DNA of 64,000 bases from Limnanthes douglasii subsp. nivea. Lineage: Eukaryota > Streptophyta > Magnoliopsida > Brassicales > Limnanthaceae. This document shows positions 35,704 to 50,815 of the stretch, piece after piece. The notes beneath the pieces are model-generated. The model was not told where the DNA came from and searched no databases. It worked only from the letters and a program-made list of their open reading frames with translations. The translations under genes and the position numbers were made by a program. The number at the start of each line of letters is the position of its first letter. Positions within the stretch are counted from its first letter, which is position 1. The DNA lies in the NCBI GenBank assembly GCA_036936605.1, contig JAUPFV010000002.1:322044893-322108892 (forward strand). Direction: 5' to 3'.

Positions 35704-38700
35704 GTAAAAGAAGACAATACGAATGACATACATCAAGCAAGTTAGGCTGAATAGATGTGATAATACCTATAAAACAACTGAAAAATGAAAACTAATTTTA
35801 TATCTAACAAGTGTGTGCTTTAGAAATATCAAAACTCATAGCCAATTACTTTAATATTTTGAATCAGCAGCTGAAAAGTAATTGTAAACAACGGTATAAA
35901 TTAAATAAAAAGCATAAACGAGTATCAACATTCATGGATTGATTATATCCAAATGTAAATAAAGTTATTTTTATCATTTACACAACAATTACCATAACTA
36001 TATTTTTTATCAATCCGACTATCATTGCTGTAATTAAACATTTTATTCCATTTCGAGGAGAACCATGTGAAAATCCAAACACACACACATCATGGATTGG
36101 ATGACATATTTAAATTTGATGGATTATCGAACATAAAATCAATCAACTATTTTGTATATTATCTCTTCGAAATAAATCTAATGGTTACTTGATTTTACAT
36201 CAATCCAAAGTAAAAAAATCGATGAATTAGTCAAAACATTTACATGAATGTTTTCCATCAATAGCTAGATTATAAAAATACATCCTCAATTATGTCTAAT
36301 ACAAAAATTAATCACTTTATAGGATATGATAAAAATTCTATAAGTTGTTATGAAGTTGTCTTTCTTATCAACTACCGATTTGGATGCAAATTAAACTTTT
36401 TATAACGGTTTAATACCTAACTACCGATTTATAGTACATGAAGCTATCAAAGGTTTGATAAAAAATAAGAAACTTGAAGATGCCGATAAACTTATTGAAA
36501 TCATATCAAACAACAATTACTCATTAGTTGCAGAACCAAATAACATTTTTCAGATTGATTTTTTAAAACACCAAAACAAAAAGGGGAAAAAACGTTAGGA
36601 AGATGCAATAGATAAATTCATAGAGAATACTGAAAGGTGGCTTGAGAAATCTAAGATTTAGGTAAAGAATTTTCAATATTTTACTCAAATTCATAGTACA
36701 TTAATCTAATATCTTGAATTCCAAGTTGACTAGAGCAATAATATGTTGTTGCCCAGATCTTATGAAAATTATTTTAATAAATTTAAGCAACTTTAGCGAC
36801 TAGGGGATCATATCACTTTTACAAGTGTTATCGAGTCTCAAGTGATAAAAAGGTGGAGGATAATATTGAAGATGAAAAAAAAAGATCACATAATACCTAA
36901 ATCTAACGAAGATGTTTAATATCATGATTTTGACACACATAAAAACTTATTTTTAAATCATTTTTCTCTTCAACCATTAACTTGAAAACATATTGAACCA
37001 TGACAATGTCGAACACATGAGAAATAGGTTGTTCCGGATTTGTAATGATATTCATGGAAGCATGAATGCATTACTATATTTAAAGACAATTATCAACTGT
37101 TTTGATAGTGTAACTATAAGTTAAGAGATGATTGGAAGACAATCCAATAATCACTTAAAAAAAGAATTGATAAATAATATTCACCCTAGAAATACTATTT
37201 ACCACTAGGAGCATTATTCATAACGATTAATTTGTCACATCGATATTGTTCAGTGTCACGGCGATCACATAAAAAATTATCTTTTATGTTACTTTTTTGT
37301 TTGTAATTTTTTATTTCACTTTATTTACTATTGTTTTGTCATTTTATCTTATAAATACTCTTACATAATGTTGGCATATAGTATTTTGATTATTATGTAA
37401 TATTATTCTTTTGTTTTTTTTAAGTATTTTTAAAAAATATTATAGATAATGTTTGGTTTTAAGTATGGGGCTAGGAGAATTTTTGTTTAAGAAATATTAT
37501 AACAATTTTATGATCGCAAAATAATATAAAATTATACATTTTAGAATCTTAAAATCTAATTTAGATCCGGTGAATTGGTATTTAGTTGGAAAAATAATAA
37601 CTACATTTTAGATTTGTATTTGATTGTTTGGAAATCATATATTTTTTATGATTATAATTTTAAAAAAATAAATATGATTAGAGCATTAACAACGGAAGCC
37701 TTAAATCATACGTTAAACACTAATAAATCTACTCCAATGAATAGGTCAAGATGGAAGTTAGTTGACGTGAAAGTAATTTTTTCTAACTCATCTGTTGAAT
37801 TCCCGAGTAAGCATATAATTTTTATTGTATTTTTGTATTATAGTGGTTGTTTTTCCTTCTTTTCCTCCTTAATTTTCTCTATTTATTATTTTATTTTATA
37901 ATTAATATGTTTTAACATATATCATTAGAGTGGAATAAGATTAGTTAGCTAAAATATAGGTAAACCTTATTTATTTTCTTACATGTCACTAATTAACGTT
38001 TAATTTTAACACGTACGACTGTACATGCTCTTATATTGTGAATATAAATTAACATCATAATTAATATTTTGAAATAATAGATTTTTCTTAGATAGTAGTT
38101 GTCATATGATAAAAATAAACAATGAATGTTTTCATAATGCCTTTGTGTGAAAACATAATAAACCCATACGTATTTAGTTTTGTAGCTTATTTAATTTCAG
38201 TTATTAAATATTTATGGCTATTTTAACACCTAATGCTCTTAACATACTGGAATGGAAGACATTGATTCAATATTTGCTAAATGAGTTAGTTAGAAAACTT
38301 AAGAAAACTAAACATTGTATAAATCAGCCAAAATTATTTTAAAAATCATTATGTTTATTCCGAGTTTATATACTATTTGTGGTGCTTCATCCTCTAATTA
38401 TCCATGCGATGTGGCTCTGGAGTCATTGAATATCACACAGATATATAACAATGATTGTGGCAAATTAAGATCACTTTGTTTATTAAAAAAACCAAAGTAT
38501 TCAAATAAAATAATCTCATGTTTGTTTATATAATTAAAATATTTGATTGTGGCAAATTAAGATCACTTTGTTTATTAAAAAACCCAAAGTATTCAAATAA
38601 AATAATCTCATGTTTGTTTATATAATTAAAATATTTTATTTGGACTTTACCAAAAATATTCTTGACGACTTTGCTTTTGGTTGTAGTCTAAAAATGTCTC

Positions 38701-38980
38701 GTACTAGTTGAGATATTTAATTCACTTATATATTGTATATTATTTTCAATCTAAGAGATGTGGGACAACTGATCAAGTGAAGGGTCGAGTTTATTTTTTA
38801 AAACTATTCATTAAACTTTGGTTGATATAATGGGCATGACATTTACCATAGTGAGATGTAATGGGAGTGATATTTTCCATAAGTCGATCGCGGATATGGC
38901 CACTTGTTAAACACATCGCTTAGGACTCCGTTGTGATACCATGATAGAACAGTGATAATAATTGATGTGTATCTTTGATT
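35704..38980 (+). repeat. Repeat family R, copy C4 (part of unit 2)
   Basis: Truncated at both ends by duplication junctions. It is the counterpart of C2 bases 23711-26984, including the 92-bp tandem duplication (38453-38636), the gag remnant (about 36080-36960) and the 42-codon ORF (38214-38342). Confidence 0.9.
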
Positions 38981-41900
38981 CATGCATCTTTTGTATAAAA
39001 ATTTATTTTATTTCTATTAGTTTTTCAAAAATATCTTTTATATAATGAATTTGATTTTAGTTCCATGTATCTTTTAAAATATTTTTTAAATATTGGAATT
39101 GATTTTGTTATATGATTATATTATATTTTTAAAATATCTTTTAAAATAATATGTTAAAATTTATATTTATTTTTATAATTATTTTATAATTTCGGGGTTT
39201 TGTTAAGTGACTCTCGGAATTTAATAAATGCTCTAAAAATATTAAATTGTTTTAATACTCGAATCTATAATCAAAACGTTTCAAGAAACCTAACATTCGA
39301 ATTAACTCTAAAGAATAAAACAAACACGAACTCGTGAAAACCTAATACTCGAATCTACTCTACTACGTGGATTACTTTTTGGTTGAGAGACCAAATACTC
39401 GGATTGCCTTCATGTGAGACTAGGTATTCAAGGGTGGTTGTAAGATTTGGATAGGTAATGTCTCTTTGTTGGTTGTGAAAGATTTAGGTTGACTGTTTTG
39501 ATGGTTATAATGTGGGCTTATGGTGGAGTCTTTTTTGTGGAAATGCTATATTTTGTGGTGGTGACATTTGCAATTTTGGGGTATATATTGATTTTGTTGG
39601 ATAATATTTAGAGATTTATGTTCATTTGACCGATTAGTTTGATAGGTTAATATTTGTGAGATATAATTGGTAGTAAATTAGTAACAATTTATTTTCTAAT
39701 TAACTAAAATAATAATAATGATAAATCAATATTTACAACTTCCAGTTAGTTGCTATTAAGTGGTATTTTTTTTGCACCTAAATGTTATATCATTGATATT
39801 ATGTTGTAAAATAAATTTATTTTACAACTAAATGTTATATCGTTGCAACTTCTTAGTAATTTTATGCTTACATTTGACTTAATAGGTAAAATCAGTCTTG
39901 TTTGAAATTTGTTATAAATTGATCGCTAATGACAATCGACTTTTGCAACAAAGTTATTGGTTGGTTGTAAAAATCTATTTTTCCAATAGTTTGAGAACAT
40001 AAAAAGCAACCAGATTCTTAGTTACCACATGAGAAAGTATAATCTACTAAATTTACGACCACGGTTTTATGTGAAACAACATTATAAACCGTTAGGGATT
40101 ATAGTTGAAATTATTAATATCGTCCTAACTCAATTGTATTTCTATGTATTATATATATAGGGTATAATTCACTAATCCAACTTAGTGATTCAACTTAATG
40201 TTTGACATTTTTATCATAAGAAAAATATGAATTTTGTCGACGACTTCCATTACATAGGGGGTACAATATATTTAATTTGTGCGTTTAAAGCTTCCACTGA
40301 AAATGAACAAAAACAATCATATCTTTTATCTCTAAAAATGCATTTGAATAGTTTTTCGGATGTAGATTTTCTAAAAACGTAATCACTGTAGTTATACCAA
40401 CTTTCATGAACTCATCCATATACAACAAAGAAAATAGCTGTTCAGTAGGAGACTAAGCATATTCTTCAAACTTATTAACAAATTTATCTTGTATAGCTTT
40501 AGAAACTTTCTTAAAAAATTATTTGAAGTTAAGAATTGGGTAATAAAGACAATACGAATGACATACATCGAGAAAGCTAGGCTGAATAGATGTGATAATA
40601 CCTATAAAACGATTGAAAAATGAAAACTAACTTTATATCTAAAAAGTGTGGCTTTAGAAATATCAAAACTCATAGCCAATTACTTGAATATTTTGAATCA
40701 ACAGCTGAAAAGTAATTGGAAACAACGGTATAAATTAAATAAAAAACATAAACGAGTATCAACATTCATGGATTGATTATATCCAAATGTAAATAAAGTT
40801 ATTTTTATCATTTACACAACAATTACCATAACTATTTGTTTTATTAATCCGACTATCATTACTGTAACTAAACATTTTATTCCATTTCGAGGAGAACCAT
40901 GTGAAAATCCAAACACACACACACATTATGAATTGGATGACATATTTAAATTTGATGGAGTATCGAACATAAAATCAAACAACTATTTTGTATATTATCT
41001 CTTCGAAATAAATCTAATGGTTACTTGATTTTACAGCAACCCAAAGTAAAAAAATCGAAGAATTAGTCAAAACATTTACATGAATGTTTTCCATCAATAC
41101 CTAGATTATAAAAATACATCCTTAATTATGTCTAATACAAAAATTAATCAGTTTATAGGATATGATAAATGTTCTATAAATTGTTATGAAGTTGTCTTTC
41201 TTATCAACTACCGATTTGGATACAAATTAAACTTTTTATAACGGTTTAATACCTAACTACCGATTTATAGTACATGAAGCTATCAAAGGTTTGATAAAAA
41301 ATAAGATACTTGAAGATTCCTATAAACTTATTGAAATCATGTCAAACAACAATTACTCATTAGTTGCAGAACCAACTAACATTTTTCAGAATGATTTTTT
41401 AAAACACCAAAACAAAAAAACCAAAAAACGTTAGGAAGATGCACTAGATAAATTCATAGAGAATACTGAAAGGTGGCTTGAGAAATCTAAGATTTAGGTA
41501 AATAATTTACAATATTTTACTCAAATTCATAGTACATTAATCTAATATCTTGAATTCCAAGTTGACTAGAGCAATAATATGTTGTTGCCTAGATCTCATG
41601 AAAATTATTTTAATAAATTTAAGCAACTTTAGCGACTAGGGGATCATATCACTTTTACAAGTGTTATCGAGTCTCAAGTGATAAAAAGGTGGAGGATGAT
41701 ATTGAAGATGAAAAAAATATAACATAATACCTAAATCTAACGAAGATGTTAAATATCATGATTTTGACACACAGAAAAACTAATTTTTAATTCATTTTTC
41801 TCTTCAACCATTTACTTGAAAACATATTCAACCATGACAATGTCGAACACATGAGAAATATGTTGTTCCAGATTTGTAATGATATACATGGAAGCATGAA

Positions 41901-44900
41901 TGCATTACTATATTTAAAGACAATTATCAACTGTTTTGACGGTGTAACTATGAGTTAAGAGATGATTGGAAGACAATCCAATAATCACTTAAAAAAAGAA
42001 TTGATAAATAATATTCGCCCTAGCAATACTATTTACAACTAGGAGCATTATTCATAACGATTATAATTTGTCACATCGATATTGTTCAGTGTCGCGGCGA
42101 TCACATAGAAAATTATCTTTTATGTTACTTATTTGTTTGTAATTTTTATTTCACTTTATTTACTATTGTTTTGTCATTTTATCTTATAAATACTCTTACA
42201 TAATGTTGGCATACAGTGTTTTGATTATTATCTAATATTATTCTTTTGAATTTTTAAGTATTTTTAAAAAATATTATAGATAATGTTTGGTTTTAAGTAT
42301 GGGGTAAGATAATTTTTGTTTAAGAAATATTATAACAATTTTATGATCACAAAATAATATAAAATTATACATTATAGAATCTTAAAATCTAATTTAGATC
42401 CGGTGAATTGTTATTTAGCTGGAAAACTAATAATTACATTTTAAATTTGTATTTGATTGTTTGGAAATCATATATTTTTTATTGATTATAATTTTAAAAA
42501 AATAAATATGATTAGAGCATTAACAACGGAAGCCTTAAATTATACGTTAAATACTAATAAATCTACTACAATGAATAGGTCAAGATGGAAGTTAGTTGAC
42601 GTGAAAGTAATTTTTTCTACCTCACATGTTAAATTCCCATAGCGAGTAAGCATATAATTTTTTTGTATTCTAGTGGTTGTTTTTCCTTCTTTTCCTTCTT
42701 CATTTTCTCTATTTGTTACTTTATTTATTAATTAATATGTTTTAACATATATCATTAGAGTGGAATGCGATTAGTTAGCTAAAATATAGGTAAACCTTAT
42801 TTATTTTCTTACATTTCACTAATTAACGTTTAATTTTAACATGTTCGACTGTACATGCTCTTGTATTGTGAATATAAATTTACATCATAATTAATATCTT
42901 GAAATAATAGATTTTTCTTAGATAGTAGTTGTCAAATAATAAACATAAACAATGAATGTTTTCATAATGCTTTATTGAGTAACGAGGCCTCGTGTCTAAT
43001 CAACATAGATATTTGTGTGAAAATATAATAAACCCATAGGTATTTAGTTTTGTAGCTTATTTAATTTCAGTTATTAAATATTTATGGCTATTTTAACACC
43101 TAATGCTCTTAGCTTACTTGAATGGAAGACATTGATTCAATATTTACTAAACGAGTTAGTTAGAAAGCTTAAGAAAACTAAACATTGTATAAATCAGCCA
43201 AATTTATTTTAAAAATCATTATGTTTATTCCGAGTTTATATACTATTTGGGGTGCTTCATCCTCTAATTATCCATGTGATGTGGCTCTGGAGTCATTGAA
43301 CGTCACACGGATATATAACAATGATTGGGGAAAATTAAGATCACTTTGTTTATTAAAAAAACAAAAGTATTCAAATAAAATAATCTCATGTTTGTTTATA
43401 TAATTAGAATATTTCATTTGGACTTTACCAAAAATACATATTTGTGAATTAGGTCTCACTTGTTGGTGTGATATTTTCCACTTTGGATCAAGGAATCCTG
43501 ACGACTTTGCTTTTGGTTGTACTCTAAAAATGTCTCGTACTAGTTGAGATATTTAATTCACTTATATATTGTATATTATTTTCAATCTAAGAGATGTGGG
43601 ACAGCTAATCAAGTGAAGGGTCGAGTTTTTTTTTAACACTCTTCATTAAACTTTGGTCGATATAATGGGCATGATATTTACCATAGTGAGATGTAATGGG
43701 AGTGATATTTTCCATAATTCCATCGCGGATATGGCCACTTGTTAAACACATCGCTTAGGACTCTGTTGTGAAACCATGACAGAAAAGTGATAATAATTGA
43801 TGTGTTTATTCCTATAAGAATACTGCTAACATATATACACGGATTATAGCAAGAGCTAATTGTGATTATAATCAATACATCAAATCCTAGTTATGACTAT
43901 AATCAACACAGTCAATGATAATTATGACTATAAATAGTAGAGTCAGTTTTTATTACATTCATGCCTAAATTAGTGAAACCATTCATCTATATTTATTCTT
44001 GGATTACATTGCAATAAAATTGCTGAAGAATTAGCTACTATTCTCATATACGTTGATAATGTACTATTGAGTGACAATGACTTACATGAAATAAAATTGC
44101 TAAATGATTACCTACAACAACATTTTCACATTAAAGATCTCGGCGAGTTAAAATATTTTATAAGTATTGATTTTTCTCGATCTAAGAGATAAATATTTAT
44201 CTCTCAAAGATAATATGCATTAGATATTTTACAAGATACAGGATTTTCAGGAGTAAACTCGACCAGATCCTAATAGAGCATAATTTGAAATTAATTGATA
44301 AAGACGGTAAACTACTTCATGACTCGACTAGATATCAAAGACTGGTTGACAAGGTAAATATATTTGACAATAACCATGACTGATATTATTTTACTTAGTG
44401 TGTACATTAAGCCAATTTATGGGAGCACCTAGGAAGCCACGCTGGGAAGCAGTGTTAAGAGTCCTCTGTTACATCAAGAAATTACATGGTCGAGGTTTTT
44501 TTTTAATCGAAAAATGATCTGACACTTAGTAACTTTTTTATATAGATTGGGGTGCATGTCGTATGTCAAAATGGTATGTTTCTGGTTACTGTGTTTTTCT
44601 TGGCTCATCACTCATATCATGGAAATCAAAGAAACAGACTAATGTTTCACGACCATTTGTGGAATCAGATGATAGAGCAATGTAAAATACTTGGTTGGAA
44701 TTAACCTAGTAGAGATATATGTAAAGATTTGAAGGCCGACTTGGATAAACCGTCATCATTGTTTTGTGATAATTAATCAAGCGACTTTACATATTGCGTC
44801 TAATCCAGTTTTTCATGAGCGTACTAAGTACATAGGGATTGATTTTCATATAATTCGAGAAAAACTTCAAGCTGAAATAATTCATCCATACTATATTTTA

Positions 44901-46279
44901 ATACAAAGATGTAATTGGAAGATATATTTTTACTAAAGCACTCAAGAAAGATGAATTTAATTTTTTATGTAGCAAGTTGAGACTCCTTGATTTACACTCT
45001 CCAACTTGAGGAGGATTGCTAAAGTATCTTTGTATTTATTGTACAGTAACCATAGAATAAAAGTAGATGAATGGTTGCACTAATTTATGTATGAATTTAA
45101 TGAGAATGACTCTACTAATGATAGTCATAATTAGCAATGACTATGTTAATTTTATTAATAACTAAGATTGATTGTATTGATTATATTCATAATTAGCTTT
45201 AGCTATAATCTGTGTATATGTATGAGGAGTATTTTTATTGAAATAAACACATCACTTATTATCATTTTTTACAGAATTCTTTAAAATATCCATCAAAGAA
45301 CTTGTGATGGGAGGATTTCATTAGATTACATTAATATTCTTAAATTTAAAAGTTGTTGTCTTACTGTATTCATTTTTTGTAAGTTTAGAAGTTCTGGTCT
45401 TATTATATTGATTTTTTGTGATAGTTTAATTAACTTATGTTGGAGACTGGAAAAATCATAATTATGGAGTATCTTTATTAATGTATATTTATCATTTATT
45501 TTTATATTTTTATATTAATTTATTAATTCTGATAAATGAATAAATACTCTAACAAGTCGTTATTTTGAATTTTATAAGTTATTTGATGGTTAATTAGAAG
45601 AAATTGACCAGAAAAAACTAAACACGAGTCTAAATATAAATAAAAGGTTTAATAAAAAGATAAATGAATAAGACTTATTAAATAAATATCTACGTGGTCC
45701 TTATTATAACATGGATATGTACTATATGTATTATTTCTTAATACCAATCAATTTATCTATAGATAATGGGTAAAGTACAAAAACAAAAGTGATGGGTGGT
45801 TTTTTCTTTCACAAAAACGTAAAAGGAGAAGGAAAAAACATACATAACACTTTAATAGATAATTTTATTTATAATTTAGTAGATATTTTTCGTTCCAAAA
45901 AATAAATCTCATTTCAAATGCTCAAACGAAAGCGTAAAATATACAACAAATTCCAAAAGACCAAGATTCCATAAAGAAAAACTATTTTTTTAAGTTTAAC
46001 ACAAGTCTAAGATGATAAAAACATTTTTAAACAATAAATGGCTTCATCAAGGGCATTGAAAGCTTATGAAGTCTTTGATAATAACAAGTCTTTGAGGATT
46101 GAGTATCATTCATTAAAAAAGAAATTATTCCATCAGGGACATTAAGGTTTCATAAATTCTATAATAATAAGAGAAAAAATTCTATAACAAATAAAGTGCT
46201 CATCAGAGACATTGAAGTGTTCTATCAGAGATATCAAAATTTAATCATTTGATAGAAAAGCAAGCTTCAATTGTTTCGA
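38981..46279 (+). repeat. Repeat family R, copy C5 (part of unit 2)
   Basis: Counterpart of C3. It has the palindrome (39803-39828), gag remnant (about 40930-41790), 42- and 60-codon ORFs, inverted LTR plus PBS (43765-43986; here the PBS complement is further mutated to GTTGTGAAACCA), copia RT/RNase H fragment (43998-45053) and direct LTR (45068-45273). Confidence 0.9.
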
Positions 46280-48125
46280 AAATAGAGGGAAAATCCCCTG
46301 AACATGCCTAAACAATTCTAAAAAGATCAAAGAAATGAACGTAATTGTTCATCAATTTAGTTTCGGCTTATTGAGATTGATGAATCAATAGAAAAAATAA
46401 AGAGTATTAAGTTTTTAATGAGACAACAAATACTTATAACATAAAATTATAATAAAAATTACTCAAAACTAAACGAGAGTTTAGGACAAAAATAAAATAC
46501 AACATTTTGGAAATTAAAAAAAATTGAGTAATACAAAGTCGAGTTTAAACTTTATTTTTAGCAGCACTAACATATTTGGCTGCAATAATATTAGTATTCA
46601 TATCAGTTATTTGGACTTTAGTACCATCAACATCGTCAGTTTTAGCACCAACAACTTGAACATTACTAGTCAAACCATCATCTTTATGGATACAATTTCC
46701 ATCATAATATTTGGGAAACACAGCCTCTCTCATGTCATTTCATTTCTTTGTTTTCAATTTATTCAAGGAGGTCGCAATATCTGCACCATCCTTATTAAAA
46801 TTCAATAAAGGTAGAGAGTTAAAAATATTATTTAGCCTAAAATCTCAAATTTAAGTTATTTTTAGTTAGTTCTATGGGCAAAAGGTGGGTTATAAGCTTG
46901 ATTTGGTTGGTTAAAATAACAAAGTGAGTTACCATCTCATGAAGATATTTTAGTGATAGTTTTGAACTAAGATAGACCCATGTTGGGTAGGTCACCATTT
47001 GAATCCACATTAAAAAATCCTTAATATTTGTATTTATAAAAGAAAGTACTTGTGCAATCATTTTGGAAGCCTTTGAAGGCTTATCACCAACTATGAATAT
47101 GAGTTTGGGAAGCCATTGAGAAGTTGAGACAATATTTGATTGTGAGAACCACATCCTTCTCTATATTAACCTTTGGTGAACCGCATGGACAACTAAAGTA
47201 GTTAACGAGTATGTAGGTTCACCCACTATAATATCGGCTCCTTTAAAAACTACAACTCTTATTTTCTTACCGACAGATAAATAAATCTTTGTTAGATAAA
47301 GAACTTACATCCTTCGAAATATTTTTTTCTTTATTTTGTCAAAGTTGAAATAAAATTACTCACCACAATGTTTTTTGTGGCCATCTTAGAATAAACAATT
47401 TTCTTATATCTCATAGCTTTAAATTAGGTTTAGGCATAAACTATAGCTAGCCTTATATACATTTCTCTTCAAAATCCAGGACTCATTTTGGCATAGATCC
47501 ATTACAAATAAAAGCTAATTTAGATAGAACAAGAGAAATGATGTTCATGGTAAGTAGGTATGGCCCAAACATATTGATAAAATTGCATACTTTGAAGGAG
47601 CATGTAAAAGAAGAGAAATGGCAGGAGATGTTAATCATGAGTATATCATCTTACTCATCTTTCACCTCTTCCTTGATAATATGAAAACAACTTACGCATT
47701 TATTATCTAAGAAAAAAAACACTCGCAACTATTTCATTGCAAACGTTATAAGATGAACATAAGATATTTTCAATCTTGGAAAATAACTTTTATCAACTTT
47801 TTGTTCTGGAAGTTTTTTCTTCTTAACCTTCTTCCTTAAAGTATTTCTTCTCCAAATCCTTCTTCATCGGAGAACGTTTTTAGAGAGTACCTCTCTTAAA
47901 GGAAGATCAAATAAAGAAATCGTCTTGAACAAAAATAATCAACTATAACCACTACAGATAAATTCCTCGGGCATAATAATAGAGGAGTAGGAATGAGAAA
48001 ACTTGGAAACCTCATTCAACATTTGAGTAAACTGCGTTGTAAGCGTGATCTTTCATTTTTCCATCAAAATAAATCTTAATAGTGGCAGCTAAGAACGATA
48101 AAATAAAACATAAATAATCAGACAC
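46280..48125 (-). other. Segment U, copy 2, plus its original flank
   Basis: 46280-47699 repeats segment U with the same two minus-strand open stretches (46837-47154, 105 codons; 46545-46733, 62 codons). Bases 47700-48125 carry on beyond the duplication end and hold a Lys-rich minus-strand reading ('MKKDLEKKYFKEEG', about 47855) with stops. No family recognised. The 105-codon frame differs from copy 1 at about seven residues but stays open. Confidence 0.45.
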
Positions 48126-50460
48126 ATGAAAGATAAGTGACTCTGAGAATTTAATAAAGACACTAAAAAAGTTTTTTTTAATCAACTTGTACTTCAACAC
48201 GTTTGCTGGACTTATTTTAGGAACCATATACTCAGATTATATTCAAAACTCATAAATAAACCTAATAATCGAATCAAATCTAAAAAAAAGAAACGCAAAC
48301 TTATAAAAACCTAAATTTTTTCAATTATAATACTAGAATTACCTTTTGGTGGACAAACTCAGTACTCAAATTACTTTTATGTGAGATTATGTATTCGAAA
48401 ATGTTTGTGAGATTAAGGTAGGTAACGTCTCTTTTGTTGGTTGTGAAAGATTTCGGTTGAGTGTTTTGGTGGGTATAATGTGGTCTTAAGGTGGAGTGGT
48501 TTTTTTGTAAATGCTAGATTTTATGGTTGTGACATTTGGGGTTTCAGGTGTATTAAATAATTTTGTTGGATAATCTTTAGAGATTTATGTTCATTTGATG
48601 GATTAATATTTGCCACATATAATTGGTAGTAAATTAGTAACTATTTACTTTCGATTAACTAAAATAACAATAATAAAATCTAATCTTTACAACTCCTACT
48701 TAGTTGTTATCACGTGGTACTTTCTTTTGCAATTAAGTGTTATATAATTTCTATTACGTGGTGTAATAAAAAAAATTATAACTGAATGTTATATCGTTCC
48801 ACCTCTATGGTAATTTGCAACCCATATTTGATGTAATGGATTAAAAAAATTGTCATGTCTTAAATTAGTTATAAATTGGTCGCTAATGGAAACCAAGTTT
48901 CCACCAAAGTTACGCGTTGGTTGTAAAACTATATTTCTCCAATAGTTTGAGAACATGGAAAGCAATCATATTGTAATTTACCACACGAGAAAGTATAATC
49001 TATCAAATTTGCGACCATGGTTTGATGTGAAAAAAACTTCATAAACCATTAGGGATTATGATTGAAAATACTAATGTCATCCTAAATTGATTGTATCTCT
49101 ATCTATTTTATATTTATTTAGGCATAACCATCTAGTCCAATTTAGTGCTTCAACCGAACATTTAAACATTTGTATTATAAGCAAAATATGAATCTTGTCA
49201 ACGACTTCCATTACATGGAGGATACAAATATTTTTAATTTGTGCAATTAAAGCTTCTACAAGAATATAGACAAACATAATCCTATCTTTTATCTATAAAA
49301 CATATACAATCCAAACACGCACATTATGAATTTTCTTTAATTTTATGCCATGTTCAAATTTGATGGAGTATCGAAGATACAATCAAACTACTATTTTTTA
49401 TATTATCTCTTCGGGATCAATCTAAATATTTGTTGATTTCACTACAACCTATAGTAATTAACATCTGCGATGGATTAGTCTAATTTTTTACATGAAATTT
49501 TTTCCATCAATAGCTATATTAGAAAGATACATCCTCAATTATCTTTCTTACAACAATGAATCACTTGATGGGATATGGTATAGATTCAAGTAGTTGTTAT
49601 GAAGTTGTCTTTCTTATGAACTACAAATTTGGATGCAAATTAAACTCTTAATAATACTTGAATCTCTAACTACCGGTTTATAGTACATGAAGCTATTAGA
49701 GGTTTGATAAACAATGAGATATTTGAAAATGCCTAAAACTTATTGAAGTCATGTTAAACAAAAATTACTCTTTAGTTAAAACCCAAAATAAAAAATTTCA
49801 AAATGAATTTTTAAGACACAAAAACAAATTGGGGAATTAAAGTTGGAAAAATGCACTGGATAAATTCATTGAGATTACTAAAATGTTGGCTTAAGAAATC
49901 CAAAATTTATGCAATGAAGTTTCGGTATGTTACTCAAATTTATAGTACATTAATCCAATATCTAGAAGTTCAAGTCGACTAGAGCTATAGTATGTTATTG
50001 TCGTGATCTCATGAATTTAAACAACTTTAGTGACAATTGTAATCATATCACTTTTACAAGTGTTATCGTACTACTGAAATCTCAAGTAATAAGTAGGTTG
50101 AGGATAATAGTGAAACATGAAGAAAATATTAATATCATAAATTTAGCACAGATAAGAACTGATTTTGAAATTACTTTTCTGTTGGGCCATTCACTTATTA
50201 ACACGTTTTTATGATAAAAATATATTCAACAAATACATTAGCGAACACACGTGAAATCGATTGTTCCCAATTTGTTATTATTTTCACGAAAACACGAATA
50301 CATGAACATGAGTGTTTTTAAACACAATAATCAATTATTTAAACAAGATAGTTAAACATCCTATAACCTGTAACTTTTAATTAAGGGATGATTGTGGATA
50401 AATAATATTCATCGTCCATAATTGGGAAAACAAATAATATGTCACACCAATACTTTGATG
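48126..50460 (+). repeat. Repeat family R, copy C6 (diverged)
   Basis: It begins near GTGACTCTGAGAATTTAATA (48138; compare 2946, 22492, 27213) and continues through the 'ACTCGAAT' block, TTTATGTTCATTTGA (48586) and the gag region (about 49380-50180). It fades after GTCACACCAATACT (50440). Divergence from C2-C5 is much higher than among them. The copia/opposed-LTR part is absent. Confidence 0.78.
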
Positions 50461-50815
50461 AAAATTAAAAATATAAATATCATGTAATGAACATTACTTT
50501 TCCTTAAAAAATATTTACCACCATATAAATTTGGCAATAATCACAAACCAAAGATACAAATTTTGGATGATTAAAAAAATCAGATATGTTCCCATGAAAT
50601 ATTCATCCCTCACCTAAAGGTGGCTAGTTCAAGAATTTTAAAAACAAGTCAAAGCAAAGAAACATATTAAACGTCTAAAGTTCCATAAATGAAATAAATT
50701 GGTAGAGTTTTCGCTTCATTATTCACCAAGTTCTTGGGGATCTACTGGAGGTCTTTAGAAGAAGTTCGGCCCAAAAACATTGGTAACTACTTGAAGCTTT
50801 CGAAACAATATAAAC
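50461..50815. other. Unassigned stretch between R copy C6 and repeat S
   Basis: AT-rich, no open frame or repeat recognised. Confidence 0.4.

Larger units (their letters stand above)
35704..47699 (+). repeat. Large tandem duplication, unit 2 (about 12.0 kb)
   Basis: Second copy of 23711-35703. At the junction ...CTTACGCAT (end of unit 1) meets GTAAAAGAAGACAATACG (start of unit 2; compare GTAATAAAGACAATACG at 23711). At its right end CTTACGCAT (47699) continues into TTATTATCTAAG, the original downstream flank. It contains R copies C4 (35704-38980) and C5 (38981-46279) and segment U copy 2. Confidence 0.93.
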
